Below, one piece after another: positions 1 to 8,206 of a stretch of DNA of 64,000 bases (position 1 is the first letter of the stretch; each line of letters opens with the position of its first letter). The DNA is from Sphingomicrobium marinum (GTDB lineage Bacteria > Pseudomonadota > Alphaproteobacteria > Sphingomonadales > Sphingomonadaceae), in assembly GCF_026157105.1 (NCBI RefSeq), contig NZ_JANPVQ010000001.1, positions 1,853,501 to 1,917,500 of the forward strand. Reading direction: 5' to 3'. The position numbers were made by a program, and so were the translations under genes. The notes below the pieces were generated by a model that worked only from the letters and a program-made list of their open reading frames with translations, searched no databases and had not been told where the DNA came from.

Positions 1-1
1 C

Positions 2-289
2 ATGGAAAAGAATATGCCGATCCCGACGACCATCACGGTCTATGCGGATCGCAGCTTCTCGTTCGAAACCAAGACCCCGCCCGCAAGCTTCCTTTTGAAG
101 CGCGCTGCGAAGATCAAGAAGGGCTCGGGTGCCACGGGTAGCGAAAGCGCCGGCACCATCGCGCGTTCGAAGGTCAAGGAAATCGCCGAAACCAAGATGG
201 CGGACCTCAATGCGAACGATATCGAAGCGGCAACGCGGATCATCGAAGGCTCGGCACGTGCCATGGGCCTCGAAGTGGTGGAGGGCTAA
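2..289 (+). CDS. rplK: 50S ribosomal protein L11, C-terminal part (5' end outside window)
   Basis: C-terminal 95 residues of ribosomal protein L11, which with L10-L12 builds the GTPase-associated stalk base of the 50S subunit by binding 23S rRNA. The visible part has the hallmark [20 protein letters not shown] segment and the C-terminal RNA-binding helices ending at a TAA stop. The first in-frame ATG is internal to the L11 fold (full-length L11 is about 142 residues), so the true start lies before the window. The rplA start follows 3 nt after the stop, so the two are co-transcribed and probably translationally coupled. Confidence 0.96.
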   Translation: MEKNMPIPTTITVYADRSFSFETKTPPASFLLKRAAKIKKGSGATGSESAGTIARSKVKEIAETKMADLNANDIEAATRIIEGSARAMGLEVVEG

Positions 290-292
290 ATC

Positions 293-1018
293 ATGGCGAA
301 GAAGCTGACCAAGAAGCAGAAGGCCCAGTACGAAAAGGTCGATAACGACGCGATCTACAACGTCGACAACGCCATCAAGCTCGTCAAGGAATGCGCCACC
401 GCCAAGTTCGACGAGACCATCGAAGTCTCGATGAACCTGGGTGTCGATCCGCGCCACGCAGACCAGATGGTCCGCGGCGTCGTCGCGCTGCCCTCGGGCA
501 CTGGCAAGGACATCAAGGTCGCCGTGTTCGCGCGCGGTGACAAGGCCGAAGCCGCGCAGAAGGCAGGCGCCGACAAGGTGGGTGCCGAAGATCTCATGGA
601 AGACATGCAGAACGGCAATCTCGACTATGACCGCATCATCGCGACGCCCGACATGATGGGCATCGTCGGTCGCCTCGGTAAGGTGCTGGGCCCCAAAGGC
701 CTGATGCCCAACCCCAAGCTCGGCACCGTGACGCCCGATCCGGCGGCGGCTGTCGAAGCGGCCAAGGGCGGCGAAGTGCAGTTCCGCGTCGAAAAGAACG
801 GGATCATCCATGCCGGCATCGGCAAGGCGAGCTTCGCCGAAGACGCGCTGCGCAAGAATTTCGACGCCTTTGTGGGCGCGATCATCAAGGCCAAGCCTTC
901 GGGCGCCAAGGGTCGCTATGTCCGCAAGGTCGCGATCACCTCGACGATGGGTCCGGGCCTCAAGCTCGACCTGGCCGATGTCGAGGGCACGCAGGCTGCC
1001 AAGGAAGCCGACGCCTAG
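293..1018 (+). CDS. rplA: 50S ribosomal protein L1
   Basis: Ribosomal protein L1 (241 residues, family usually about 230), which binds 23S rRNA at the L1 stalk and helps release deacylated tRNA; in enterics it also represses its own operon. The L1 signature is visible in the middle ([20 protein letters not shown], around residue 125-145), and the two-domain length is complete. The ATG lies 3 nt after the rplK stop. A strong terminator follows about 30 nt after the stop, so the rplK-rplA transcript ends here instead of running into rplJ as in many bacteria. Confidence 0.97.
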   Translation: MAKKLTKKQKAQYEKVDNDAIYNVDNAIKLVKECATAKFDETIEVSMNLGVDPRHADQMVRGVVALPSGTGKDIKVAVFARGDKAEAAQKAGADKVGAEDLMEDMQNGNLDYDRIIATPDMMGIVGRLGKVLGPKGLMPNPKLGTVTPDPAAAVEAAKGGEVQFRVEKNGIIHAGIGKASFAEDALRKNFDAFVGAIIKAKPSGAKGRYVRKVAITSTMGPGLKLDLADVEGTQAAKEADA

Positions 1019-1047
1019 GCGTTCGCTTCCACGGTGACAGACTAAAG

Positions 1048-1077
1048 AGGCCGGGGCGCATCCGCTCCGGCCTTTTT
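1048..1077 (+). terminator. Rho-independent terminator after rplA
   Basis: An 11-bp GC-rich stem (1048-1058 pairing with 1063-1073, one G-U pair) with a 4-nt loop is followed by a run of five T. It closes the rplK-rplA transcript. The T-run touches the stop codon of the convergent TIR gene, so the two transcription units meet exactly here. Confidence 0.85.
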
Positions 1078-3095
1078 CATTGCCTGATCGGCAGCGGCAA
1101 TCCCGCGGTCTGGCCATTGGCCCGGCGAACTTCCGCAAGACGCGCCATGTCGGGATTGGCCCAGATGGCGTGAAAGCGCGGATGGCGGCGCATTTCGTCG
1201 GGGAACTCGTAGCGACCCTCGAGCAGCGGCCAGAAATCGTTGGGACCGAACAGTTCGCGCTTCTGATACCCGACTTCGAGCAGATCGATCGCGTTTTCGA
1301 CCTGGCCGCCTTGCGCCAGCAAGGATGCCGGGGTCGCCATCCCGACGCCGAGCGAGAAATTCTGCGCGTCCGTGAAAGGGGCGGCCTTGAACGGCGTGCC
1401 ATTGGCGACCTCGCGCGCGCGCCCTTCGAGCCAGCCGATCCATAGCCTGTCATATTCGGATTGCGAGGGGGCGCGGGCATGGTTCCGGCCAAGCAGTTCG
1501 AGCCATTGCGCAATCTTGCCCGGGTCTTCGGAATGCAGGCTGGCGACAAGCCCGTTAGCGGCCATGATCACGTGCCCATAGTCGCATTGTTCGCCGCAGG
1601 TCGCGATCGTACGGATTTCGTCTTCGACCTCGCCATAACGACCGACCGCACCAAGCGCCAACGCCCTGACACGCGATACCGTGCGGTTGAGCGGATCGAG
1701 GAGGAGAGCGCGATCGAAGTGGCGGATGGCGGCATCGAAGTCGCCCAGATATTCATACATCATCCCGCCCGCATAATTGACGAGCGAATCATTGGGGGCG
1801 CGTTCGTAAGCGGCTTGGAAAGAGGCCTGCGCGGCATCAACATCGCGTTCCCATGCCGCACGCACGGCGTTGGCCCGCGCGTTGCCCGGATCGAGCGCGA
1901 GTGCCCGCCGTAATGCGTCTTCCGTGACCTCGACGGCATCGAAACCGAACGCGTCTTCCACGTACGAGCTGCTCCACGCCACACCCATGCCAAGCGCCGA
2001 CCAACCGTCAACAAAATCCGGATCGAGTTCGGTCGCTTCCCTGAAGCTGGCAATCGCTTCGGAGCGGTTCTGCGGTTCCTCGCGGCGGTGCCAGAAATCG
2101 AGACCGCGAAGATACGCTTCGTAGGCGCGCGGATCGACGCCTTTGGCCTCGGCGCGACCAGCGCCCGCTCCCACGCCTAGCCGGAACTGGAGAACGCGGG
2201 CCAATTCTTCGACGATCTCGTCCTGAATGGCAAAAATGTCGGTCAGTTCGCGTTCGTAGGTCTCGGACCAGAGCTGCGATCCGTCGCTGGCGCTGGTCAG
2301 GCTTGCTGTGATGCGCACCCGGTCTCCAGCGCGGCGAACCGTGCCCTGCAGTATATGATCGACGCCGAGCTGTTCGCCGATTTCATTGTTCAGCGCATCA
2401 CTACCTTCGAATGAAAAGGCAGAGGCCCTGCCCGCCACCTTGAGATCGGGGAAGTTGGCAAGCGCGTTGAGCAATTCTTCGGCGATGCCGCGCCCGAAAT
2501 AGGCGTCGCTTTCGTCCTCGCTCAGCGCTTCGAACGGCAGCACAGCGATCGAGGCCTGCATCGCCTGTTCGGTAGCCGGATCATTCGCGATAAGCTTTGG
2601 AATGAACACCGCCCCGATCGCCGCGAGGAAAGCGGCCACGGCAGCCACCAGCCAGGTGCGTTTGACCTTCGGCGCGGGCCCGGGAGTGGCCGGCCTTTCC
2701 CCGTCCGCCTCGTCGCCCAGCTTGTGGGCGATGGCGTTGATCAGTGGCGACAAAGTATCGGCATCGCCCTTCCAATTTTCGAGCGACATTGCGTGGAACT
2801 GTCCAAAACCCATCGGTGGCAGGGTGCCATCCAGCGTGACCGCAAGCAGCTTGTCGCGCTCGGCGGCATAGTTGGCTTCGTCGCGCACCCAGCGCGATTC
2901 CACGCTGTCCTTCGACCAGCAAACCAGCGTGGCCCTTGCCCGTTCTATCTGCTGTTCAATTTCCTTTGAGAATTGGGCACCCGATTCCATGTGGCGGTCC
3001 CACCAGACCGAATATCCCCGCGCTTCCAACGCCGCCGCGAGCCGTTCGACCGTCGTTTGATCGGCGCGCGCATAGGACAAAAAGAGATCGGCCAC
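1077..3095 (-). CDS. TIR domain - TM - TolB-like - TPR protein
   Basis: A 672-residue multidomain protein. Residues 1-130 are a TIR domain: start MADLFLSYAR, a WW-D-R strand near 31-34, and SRWVRDE around 67-73 whose Glu73 sits where TIR NADases carry the catalytic Glu. A linker and one transmembrane helix (about 147-167) follow. Then comes a TolB-N/FlgO-like segment (SIAVLPFEALSEDESDAYF, YFGRGIAEELL) of the type seen in CadC- and adenylate-cyclase-associated TPR proteins, and a C-terminal half with several TPR-like units (EAIASFREATELDPDF; AAIRHFDRALLLDPLN). Inferred topology: cytoplasmic TIR, periplasmic TPR sensor. It runs against rplA and shares a 119-nt divergent promoter region with the cNMP/TrxR fusion. 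Function unknown; the family is often annotated as TIR/adenylate cyclase-like. Confidence 0.85.
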   Translation of the reverse strand: MADLFLSYARADQTTVERLAAALEARGYSVWWDRHMESGAQFSKEIEQQIERARATLVCWSKDSVESRWVRDEANYAAERDKLLAVTLDGTLPPMGFGQFHAMSLENWKGDADTLSPLINAIAHKLGDEADGERPATPGPAPKVKRTWLVAAVAAFLAAIGAVFIPKLIANDPATEQAMQASIAVLPFEALSEDESDAYFGRGIAEELLNALANFPDLKVAGRASAFSFEGSDALNNEIGEQLGVDHILQGTVRRAGDRVRITASLTSASDGSQLWSETYERELTDIFAIQDEIVEELARVLQFRLGVGAGAGRAEAKGVDPRAYEAYLRGLDFWHRREEPQNRSEAIASFREATELDPDFVDGWSALGMGVAWSSSYVEDAFGFDAVEVTEDALRRALALDPGNARANAVRAAWERDVDAAQASFQAAYERAPNDSLVNYAGGMMYEYLGDFDAAIRHFDRALLLDPLNRTVSRVRALALGAVGRYGEVEDEIRTIATCGEQCDYGHVIMAANGLVASLHSEDPGKIAQWLELLGRNHARAPSQSEYDRLWIGWLEGRAREVANGTPFKAAPFTDAQNFSLGVGMATPASLLAQGGQVENAIDLLEVGYQKRELFGPNDFWPLLEGRYEFPDEMRRHPRFHAIWANPDMARLAEVRRANGQTAGLPLPIRQ

Positions 3096-3214
3096 ATGCC
3101 CCCCTTACCTCGGGTGCATCATGGACGGATCGCATCATTTGGCAAGAGGCATGGCCCTTGGCACTTTCGCCGCCCACAGCGCGTTAGACGCTCGAGTAGA
3201 AGGACAGTATCAGC

Positions 3215-4867
3215 ATGGAATCGATTGGCGCGGACCTTGAGGTGATGAAGCGCGTGCCGCTGTCGGATGAGCATGTCGACGCCATCCGCAAGATCGCCGA
3301 GGAGAAAAGCTACAAGGCGGGCGAAATGGTCGCCGAAATCGGCGATCCAATGGACCGCTTCGTCTATGTTCTCGACGGCGAGATCGAGGTCGTCGACGAT
3401 TTTACGGGCGAGCGGCTGATCGAAAGCACGCTGGGGCCAACACAGTTCATGGGCGAACTGGCGTTCCTCAATGCCGGAAGCCACACTTTGCCCATGCGCG
3501 CCGCCAAGGACACCAGGACGCTCGAAGCACCGCGCGAGGCCATGCTCGACCTGATGCGCAAGGTCCCCGAACTGTCGGACCATATCATCGACGTCTTCTC
3601 GGCGCGGCGGCGCAAGCAGTTCGAGGACGAGCGATCGGCCATCAAGATCGTCGGCGCCGACCGCGATGGGGCGGTGCGTGCGGTTGCCTCGTTCCTCAGC
3701 CGCAATCGCATCCCTTTCCAGTCGTACGATCTGGAAGGCGAAGACAAGGAAGCGCGCAAATTATGTACGCTGGTCGATCATGAACCGTCGGTCGTGATCG
3801 GGACCGAGCGGGTCATCGACGACCCCACCCCGCGCAAGGTAGCGCGTCTGTTGGGGCTCGATCTAAACGTCTGCACCACGAAAGATGTCGACCTTCTAAT
3901 CGTCGGCGGCGGGCCGGCCGGCGTGGCTGCGGCGGTCTATGCAGGATCCGAAGGGCTCGATGCGCTGGTGATCGAAGATACGGCGATCGGCGGCCAGGCC
4001 GGCACTTCCAGCCGGATCGAAAATTACATGGGCTTCCCGACAGGGATATCTGGGGCAGACCTTGTTTATCGCGGACAAGTGCAGGCGATGAAGTTTGGCA
4101 CCCGTTTCGTCATGCCGCGCCGTGTCGAGGGATTGCGCCGGCGCGACGATGGCACGTTCTGCGCGCAGCTCGACGAGGGCGACGAATTGTGCGCCCGCGC
4201 CATCCTCGTTTCCACCGGTGTCCAGTATCGCAAGCTACCGATCGCGCGTCTCCGCGAATTCGAAGGCGCCGGCATCTATTACGCCGCGACCGACATGGAA
4301 GCGCGCTTTTGTGCGGGCAAGAACGCGGTCATCATCGGCGGGGGGAATAGCGCCGGTCAGGCCGCCATGTATCTCAGCCGCGTCGCCAAGTGCGTCCACC
4401 TGATGGTGCGCGACGACAGCCTGGCTGACAGCATGTCCTCCTACCTGACCGAGCGGCTCGAGGCCGATCCCGGGATCACCATCCACTTCAACCACGAGGT
4501 GAAGGGGCTGGACGGCGACCAGATGCTGGAACGTGTCCGCGTCGAAGGGCCCGATGGCGAGCGTGAATTTGAGTGCGGCGGGCTTTTCATCATGATCGGC
4601 GCGGCCCCAAACACCGAATGGCTGTCCGGGCTCGTCGAGCTCGATGACAAGGGTTTCGTGCTGTGCGGAGAGGACGTCGATCGGCCGATGTTCGCGCAGA
4701 CCAGCTGCGACGGCATCTGGGCGGTCGGCGACGTGCGCGCTTCGTCGGTGAAGCGTGTCGCCAGCGCAGTCGGCGAAGGCTCGGTCGTGGTGTCTGACAT
4801 CTGGCGTTATGTCGCCGCACGCAAGGAAGCCTTTCCCAACGACCCGCCCGGCAGCCAAGACGACTAG
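3215..4867 (+). CDS. Cyclic-nucleotide-binding domain fused to thioredoxin-reductase-like FAD/NAD(P) oxidoreductase
   Basis: 550 residues in three parts. Residues 1-130 form a CAP-type cyclic-nucleotide-binding fold (GEL at 80-82 and Arg95 in the phosphate-cassette position). Residues 140-220 look like a thioredoxin/glutaredoxin-like insert. Residues 223-540 are a TrxB-like flavoprotein with the FAD motif GGGPAG (231-236), IGGQAG, the NAD(P) motif GGGNSA (375-380) and a terminal IWAVGDVR. The redox CxxC of classical TrxB is absent: the aligned place reads YYAATDMEARFC, leaving only Cys366. It is therefore not a standard thioredoxin reductase; electrons may leave by another route. It is divergent from the TIR gene, and the downstream lipoprotein gene starts 33 nt after it. 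Confidence 0.85.
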   Translation: MESIGADLEVMKRVPLSDEHVDAIRKIAEEKSYKAGEMVAEIGDPMDRFVYVLDGEIEVVDDFTGERLIESTLGPTQFMGELAFLNAGSHTLPMRAAKDTRTLEAPREAMLDLMRKVPELSDHIIDVFSARRRKQFEDERSAIKIVGADRDGAVRAVASFLSRNRIPFQSYDLEGEDKEARKLCTLVDHEPSVVIGTERVIDDPTPRKVARLLGLDLNVCTTKDVDLLIVGGGPAGVAAAVYAGSEGLDALVIEDTAIGGQAGTSSRIENYMGFPTGISGADLVYRGQVQAMKFGTRFVMPRRVEGLRRRDDGTFCAQLDEGDELCARAILVSTGVQYRKLPIARLREFEGAGIYYAATDMEARFCAGKNAVIIGGGNSAGQAAMYLSRVAKCVHLMVRDDSLADSMSSYLTERLEADPGITIHFNHEVKGLDGDQMLERVRVEGPDGEREFECGGLFIMIGAAPNTEWLSGLVELDDKGFVLCGEDVDRPMFAQTSCDGIWAVGDVRASSVKRVASAVGEGSVVVSDIWRYVAARKEAFPNDPPGSQDD

Positions 4868-4900
4868 CAGCGCGGACTGCAAAGCGATATTATCCACATC

Positions 4901-5431
4901 ATGCGAACCATTATGCTGCTTGCGCCTGCCGCGATCCTTACCGCCTGTTCCGCCAGCGAAGGCGACGTAGCCAACGCGGTTGGCAACGACGTCGCAGAAG
5001 CTGCTGCCTGCCAGCCGCTCGATGCCGCCGCCAAGGCAGCGCTACGCAAGCTCGACCAGGATTACGCCGCTGCCTGGAAGCTTGAAGGCACCGAAGCGCA
5101 GCGCGAGGCCTTGCTCGATCTGTTCATCGAAAAGGCGACGATCATTCCGGGAGGCGGCGGCGAGCCGCTGACCGGCCGCGACGCGCTTGCCGGGTTCTGG
5201 TTTCCGCCCGACAGCCCGCCCACAGTGGTCAGCCGCTTCGAACGCTCCACGGCATCGGTCGAAGGGACAAGCTGCCTTGCGGCCATCACCGGTCGAAGCA
5301 GCGCCGCCTGGATCGTCGATGGCGAGGAGACCGCCTATGACGGTAATTACGTGATCCTTGCCGAAAAGCGCCCGAGCGGTGCGTGGAAGATCAGGAAGAT
5401 GACGTGGAACAACCGCCCGCAAGGCGACTGA
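4901..5431 (+). CDS. DUF4440/SnoaL-like lipoprotein
   Basis: 176-residue predicted lipoprotein. The N-terminus MRTIMLLAPAAILTAC gives a signal peptide with lipobox LTAC (Cys16). The mature part is a compact alpha+beta domain with the pattern of the NTF2-like SnoaL/DUF4440 family (helix around LDQDYAAAWK, then FIEKATIIPGGG, LTGRDALAGFW, closing strands NYVILAEKR..AWKIRKMTWN). Such domains bind small molecules or act as uncharacterised enzymes, so no reaction can be assigned. It lies 33 nt after the reductase fusion and is probably in its operon. A perfect DnaA-box sequence (4890-4898) overlaps the short space just before the start, which leaves no clear Shine-Dalgarno. Confidence 0.75.
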   Translation: MRTIMLLAPAAILTACSASEGDVANAVGNDVAEAAACQPLDAAAKAALRKLDQDYAAAWKLEGTEAQREALLDLFIEKATIIPGGGGEPLTGRDALAGFWFPPDSPPTVVSRFERSTASVEGTSCLAAITGRSSAAWIVDGEETAYDGNYVILAEKRPSGAWKIRKMTWNNRPQGD

Positions 5432-5436
5432 ACCGC

Positions 5437-5464
5437 TTGACTTCGCAGACGCAGCATGTAGAGA
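5437..5464 (+). promoter_or_regulatory. Candidate promoter for rplJ-rplL
   Basis: TTGACT (5437-5442) and TAGAGA (5459-5464) are separated by 16 nt, just after the stop of the lipoprotein gene. Because rplA ends in a terminator and unrelated genes intervene, rplJL needs its own promoter; this is the best match upstream of the structured leader. The -10 hexamer is a weak match. Confidence 0.4.
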
Positions 5465-5692
5465 GCCCCTCGACCGTCGCCTTCGGGCGGCGATCTCGTC
5501 CGAGACAGTTGCTGGAGCTTGCTCCTTAATTTGCAGCCTAGACGGGGTGACAGAGAGATTTTCGACCGCCTGCTGCAAGGCATTCCGGTCGTGTTGATCC
5601 AACCCCACGGACAGTATCGCTGACTGAGCTTGCTCAGGAGGCAACCGCTATTGGCAATGGTGCCAAGAGCGGAAACGACATGGGAGTATGGC
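5465..5692 (+). promoter_or_regulatory. Structured 5' leader of rplJ (possible L10 leader)
   Basis: A non-coding stretch of about 230 nt before rplJ with several clear hairpins: a 7-bp stem with a UUCG tetraloop (5475-5481/5486-5492), and two copies of the self-complementary 10-mer GAGCTTGCTC (5515-5524 and 5626-5635), each extendable to a short hairpin (5514-5525, 5624-5637). L10 leaders bind the L10-L12 complex and autoregulate rplJL in many bacteria. Position and structure fit that role, but I cannot confirm the Rfam consensus by eye. Confidence 0.5.
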
Positions 5693-6199
5693 ATGGATCG
5701 TTCGCAAAAAGCCGATCTGGTTGCCGAGCTGAAGAGTGTCTTTGCAGAGACCGGCGTTGTCGTCGTCACCCGTAACCACGGGCTGAGCGTCGAACAGTCG
5801 TCGGAGCTGCGCAACAAGATGCGCGACGCCGGTGCCCAGTTCAAGGTCGCGAAGAACCGCCTTGCCAAGCTCGCGCTCGATGGCAGCCAGTACCAGCCGA
5901 TCGGTGACCTTCTTTCGGGTCCCACGGCACTGGCAACCTCGTCCGATCCCGTCGCGGCTGCAAAGGTCGCGGTGGAGTTCGCCAAGGGTAACGACAGGTT
6001 CGAAATCCTCGGCGGCGCGATGGGTGAGACCGTCCTCGACGTGAACGGCATCAAGGCACTGGCCGAACTGCCCTCGCTCGACGAACTGCGTGGCAAGATT
6101 GTCGGCCTTATCCAGGCCCCGGCAACCAAGATTGCGCAGATTTCGAAGGAGCCCGCGGGTCTGCTCGCGCGCGTCCTGAGCGCCAAGGCTGCGGCCTGA
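5693..6199 (+). CDS. rplJ: 50S ribosomal protein L10
   Basis: L10 (168 residues) anchors L12 dimers to the 50S stalk. The N-terminal [14 protein letters not shown], the central [11 protein letters not shown] rRNA-contact segment and the C-terminal Ala-rich helix that binds L12 are all typical. The reading frame is open 21 codons further upstream, but the ATG at 5693 has a GGGAG Shine-Dalgarno at 5682-5686 and matches the universal L10 N-terminus, so I start there. It is followed by rplL with 57 nt spacing and preceded by a structured leader, as expected for an autoregulated rplJL unit. Confidence 0.95.
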   Translation: MDRSQKADLVAELKSVFAETGVVVVTRNHGLSVEQSSELRNKMRDAGAQFKVAKNRLAKLALDGSQYQPIGDLLSGPTALATSSDPVAAAKVAVEFAKGNDRFEILGGAMGETVLDVNGIKALAELPSLDELRGKIVGLIQAPATKIAQISKEPAGLLARVLSAKAAA

Positions 6200-6256
6200 C
6201 TTTATTAGTTAGACTGAACAACACGACGGGCAACAACGCCCAAACGGAGAAATAAA

Positions 6257-6634
6257 ATGGCTGATCTGGAAAAGATTGTTGACCAGCTTTCGGAACTGAC
6301 CGTTCTTGAAGCTGCCGAGCTCTCGAAGATGCTCGAAGAAAAGTGGGGCGTGAGCGCCTCTGCGGCGGTTGCGGTTGCAGCCCCGGGTGCCGGTGGCGGT
6401 GACGCCGCTGCGGCCGAAGAAAAGGACGAGTTCGACGTGATCCTCACCGGCGACGGTGGCAAGAAGATCAACGTCATCAAGGAAGTCCGTGCGATCACCG
6501 GCCTGGGTCTTGGCGAAGCCAAGGCGCTCGTCGAAGGCGCGCCGAAGCCCCTCAAGGAAGGTGCTTCGAAGGACGAAGCCAACGAAATCAAGGAAAAGAT
6601 CGAAGCAGCCGGCGGCACCGTCGAGCTCAAGTAA
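6257..6634 (+). CDS. rplL: 50S ribosomal protein L7/L12
   Basis: 125-residue stalk protein L12, which recruits and stimulates translational GTPases. The N-terminal dimerisation domain ([20 protein letters not shown]), the Ala/Gly-rich hinge ([16 protein letters not shown]) and the C-terminal factor-binding domain ([31 protein letters not shown]) are complete. A GGAG-type Shine-Dalgarno lies just upstream (ACGGAGAAATAAA). It is the last gene of the rplJL unit: a strong terminator follows about 30 nt after the stop, separating it from rpoB, which is 7.7 kb away here. Confidence 0.97.
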   Translation: MADLEKIVDQLSELTVLEAAELSKMLEEKWGVSASAAVAVAAPGAGGGDAAAAEEKDEFDVILTGDGGKKINVIKEVRAITGLGLGEAKALVEGAPKPLKEGASKDEANEIKEKIEAAGGTVELK

Positions 6635-6662
6635 GCTTTTCCCGGGTTTCACCGGATACGAG

Positions 6663-6698
6663 AAGGGCGGCCCTCCCGGGGGCCGCCCTTTTTCTTTT
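6663..6698 (+). terminator. Rho-independent terminator after rplL
   Basis: A perfect 11-bp stem AAGGGCGGCCC (6663-6673) pairs with 6680-6690 around a 6-nt loop, followed by a T-rich tract TTTTTCTTTT. It separates rplJL from the downstream genes, so little read-through to rpoBC is expected. Confidence 0.9.
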
Positions 6699-6844
6699 AC
6701 CGAACATCTGGTCGCACCGCCCGCACGGCTCACGCCGAGCCGACTGTCGCCGTGCGACGAATGCAGGAAAAATCCCCAAAAACCTTCGTTTTGCTTCTGA
6801 TCCTGCCGCCCCCGAGGCGGCACGTTTTATTAGGAGTAGTAACA

Positions 6845-7498
6845 ATGTTTACGTTCAAGACTGCGACCGCGGCCATTGCGCTCGGTGCGATGGCTTCCAC
6901 GCCGGCCTTTGCCGACCCCGAAACTGCCGGCCAGATGGGCCCGGTGCCGGGCCAGGAGGAAGTGGTCGAGCCCGAAACCGTCGAGGACGCCATCGAAGAC
7001 GTCCAGGACGCGCGCGAAGACTTTGCCGAACGCGACAACAAGGGCGAAGGCACGATTGTCGAGATCGCTTTTGCGTCGGACGATTTCTCCACGCTTGAGC
7101 GCGCTCTTGGCGAGGGCGAAATGATCGAGGAGTTGGCTGAAGACGGGCCGTTCACGATATTCGCGCCGACGGATGCTGCTTTTGCCAAGCTGCCGGACGG
7201 CACGCTGGAAACGCTGTTCGCGAACGACGATGAGGAAGATCTCATCGAAATCCTCAAATACCACGTCATCGAGGGCGCGCTCACCGCCGCCGATATCGCA
7301 TCGATCGTCGCGCAGGGCGGTGGTTCGGCCTCGTTCGAAACGATGAACGACCAGTCGATCACGATCGCCGATCATGGCGGAACGCTGATGATCATGGACG
7401 CCAGCGGTAATCATGTCGGCGTCATCAGTGCCGACATCATGGCAAGCAACGGCGTGATCCACGGCATCGACACCGTGCTGATGCCGACGGTTCAGTAA
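6845..7498 (+). CDS. Secreted fasciclin (FAS1) domain protein
   Basis: 217 residues. A Sec signal peptide (MFTFKTATAAIALGAMASTPAFA) is followed by an acidic linker (about 24-75) and one FAS1 domain (about 78-216) with the family hallmarks FTIFAPTDAAFAKLP (H1 box), a YHVIEGAL segment and the terminal NGVIHGIDTVLMP (H2 box). FAS1 domains mediate adhesion or ligand binding outside the cell. The frame extends upstream, but ATG 6845 has an AGGAG Shine-Dalgarno (6832-6836) and begins the signal peptide. A hairpin (6804-6822) precedes it and a strong terminator follows, so it is probably monocistronic. Confidence 0.9.
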   Translation: MFTFKTATAAIALGAMASTPAFADPETAGQMGPVPGQEEVVEPETVEDAIEDVQDAREDFAERDNKGEGTIVEIAFASDDFSTLERALGEGEMIEELAEDGPFTIFAPTDAAFAKLPDGTLETLFANDDEEDLIEILKYHVIEGALTAADIASIVAQGGGSASFETMNDQSITIADHGGTLMIMDASGNHVGVISADIMASNGVIHGIDTVLMPTVQ

Positions 7499-7531
7499 GC
7501 GCCTGCTAGTCCCCCAGTGACGCTTGCTATT

Positions 7532-7566
7532 GGGCGGTCTCCAAACCGGAGGCCGCCCTTTTTTTT
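7532..7566 (+). terminator. Rho-independent terminator after the fasciclin gene
   Basis: An 11-bp stem (7532-7542 with 7548-7558, one G-T pair) and a 5-nt loop are followed by eight T. It ends the fasciclin transcript just before the stop of the convergent DM13 gene. Confidence 0.9.
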
Positions 7567-7573
7567 GCAGACT

Positions 7574-8059
7574 TCAGCCGTCGGCAAGTGCGCGATATCG
7601 GCCGGCGGTGATGAACTCTTTGAAGCTTTCACACCAGACGACCACCGTCGTGTACCCCTCGATGTCCACGCCTTCGGGGATGTCGAGAAGAAAGCCATCA
7701 TAGCTTTTTACCGGCCCGATGAGCTGCGCCTGATCCTTGATGGCGAGGAACGATTCTTCATCGTCGACGAATTCGCGTGTCAGGTAGACGAAATAGTCGG
7801 GCCCGGGTGCCAATTCGCCTTGATGCGAAATCGTCGATTCCGACACGCTGATCGTACCCTCGCCCCAGTGGAGGCGATCGCTGCCCGGCAGATCGCGTGT
7901 CAGCGTCGCCGAATAGGTGGCAGCGGCCGCCTCGCGCTCCAGCACTTTCGCGTCGGGCGCGTGCTCCGCTGTCAGTATGGGCAAATAATAGATCCCCGCG
8001 GCAAATCCCGCCGCCAAAGCGACGATATGGGTGATGGCAAGTATCAGTGCGCGCTTCAT
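7574..8059 (-). CDS. DM13 domain membrane-anchored protein
   Basis: 161 residues with an N-terminal hydrophobic helix (MKRALILAITHIVALAAGFAA) and one DM13 domain (about 55-160), recognisable from the LHWGEGTISV start, DYFVYLTREF and the terminal VVVWCESFKEFITAGR, whose single Cys is the conserved one proposed to act in electron transfer in DM13 proteins. Anchored in the inner membrane facing the periplasm, or secreted. The frame is open 30 codons further upstream, but ATG 8059 starts the hydrophobic segment and is preceded by GGGGAC. It converges on the fasciclin gene. Biochemical role unknown. Confidence 0.8.
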   Translation of the reverse strand: MKRALILAITHIVALAAGFAAGIYYLPILTAEHAPDAKVLEREAAAATYSATLTRDLPGSDRLHWGEGTISVSESTISHQGELAPGPDYFVYLTREFVDDEESFLAIKDQAQLIGPVKSYDGFLLDIPEGVDIEGYTTVVVWCESFKEFITAGRYRALADG

Positions 8060-8206
8060 CCTGTCCCCGTTCCAGCGTCGCAGCATCGGCGGCGCGTTTG
8101 CGATGGCACGCAATCCCCGAATGTCGCGCCAGCCTACCCTACTGATCATTCATACGCAGAAGGGAAAAGGTTACAGCCACGCTGGTTATCGGCGTTAATT
8201 CGCATG

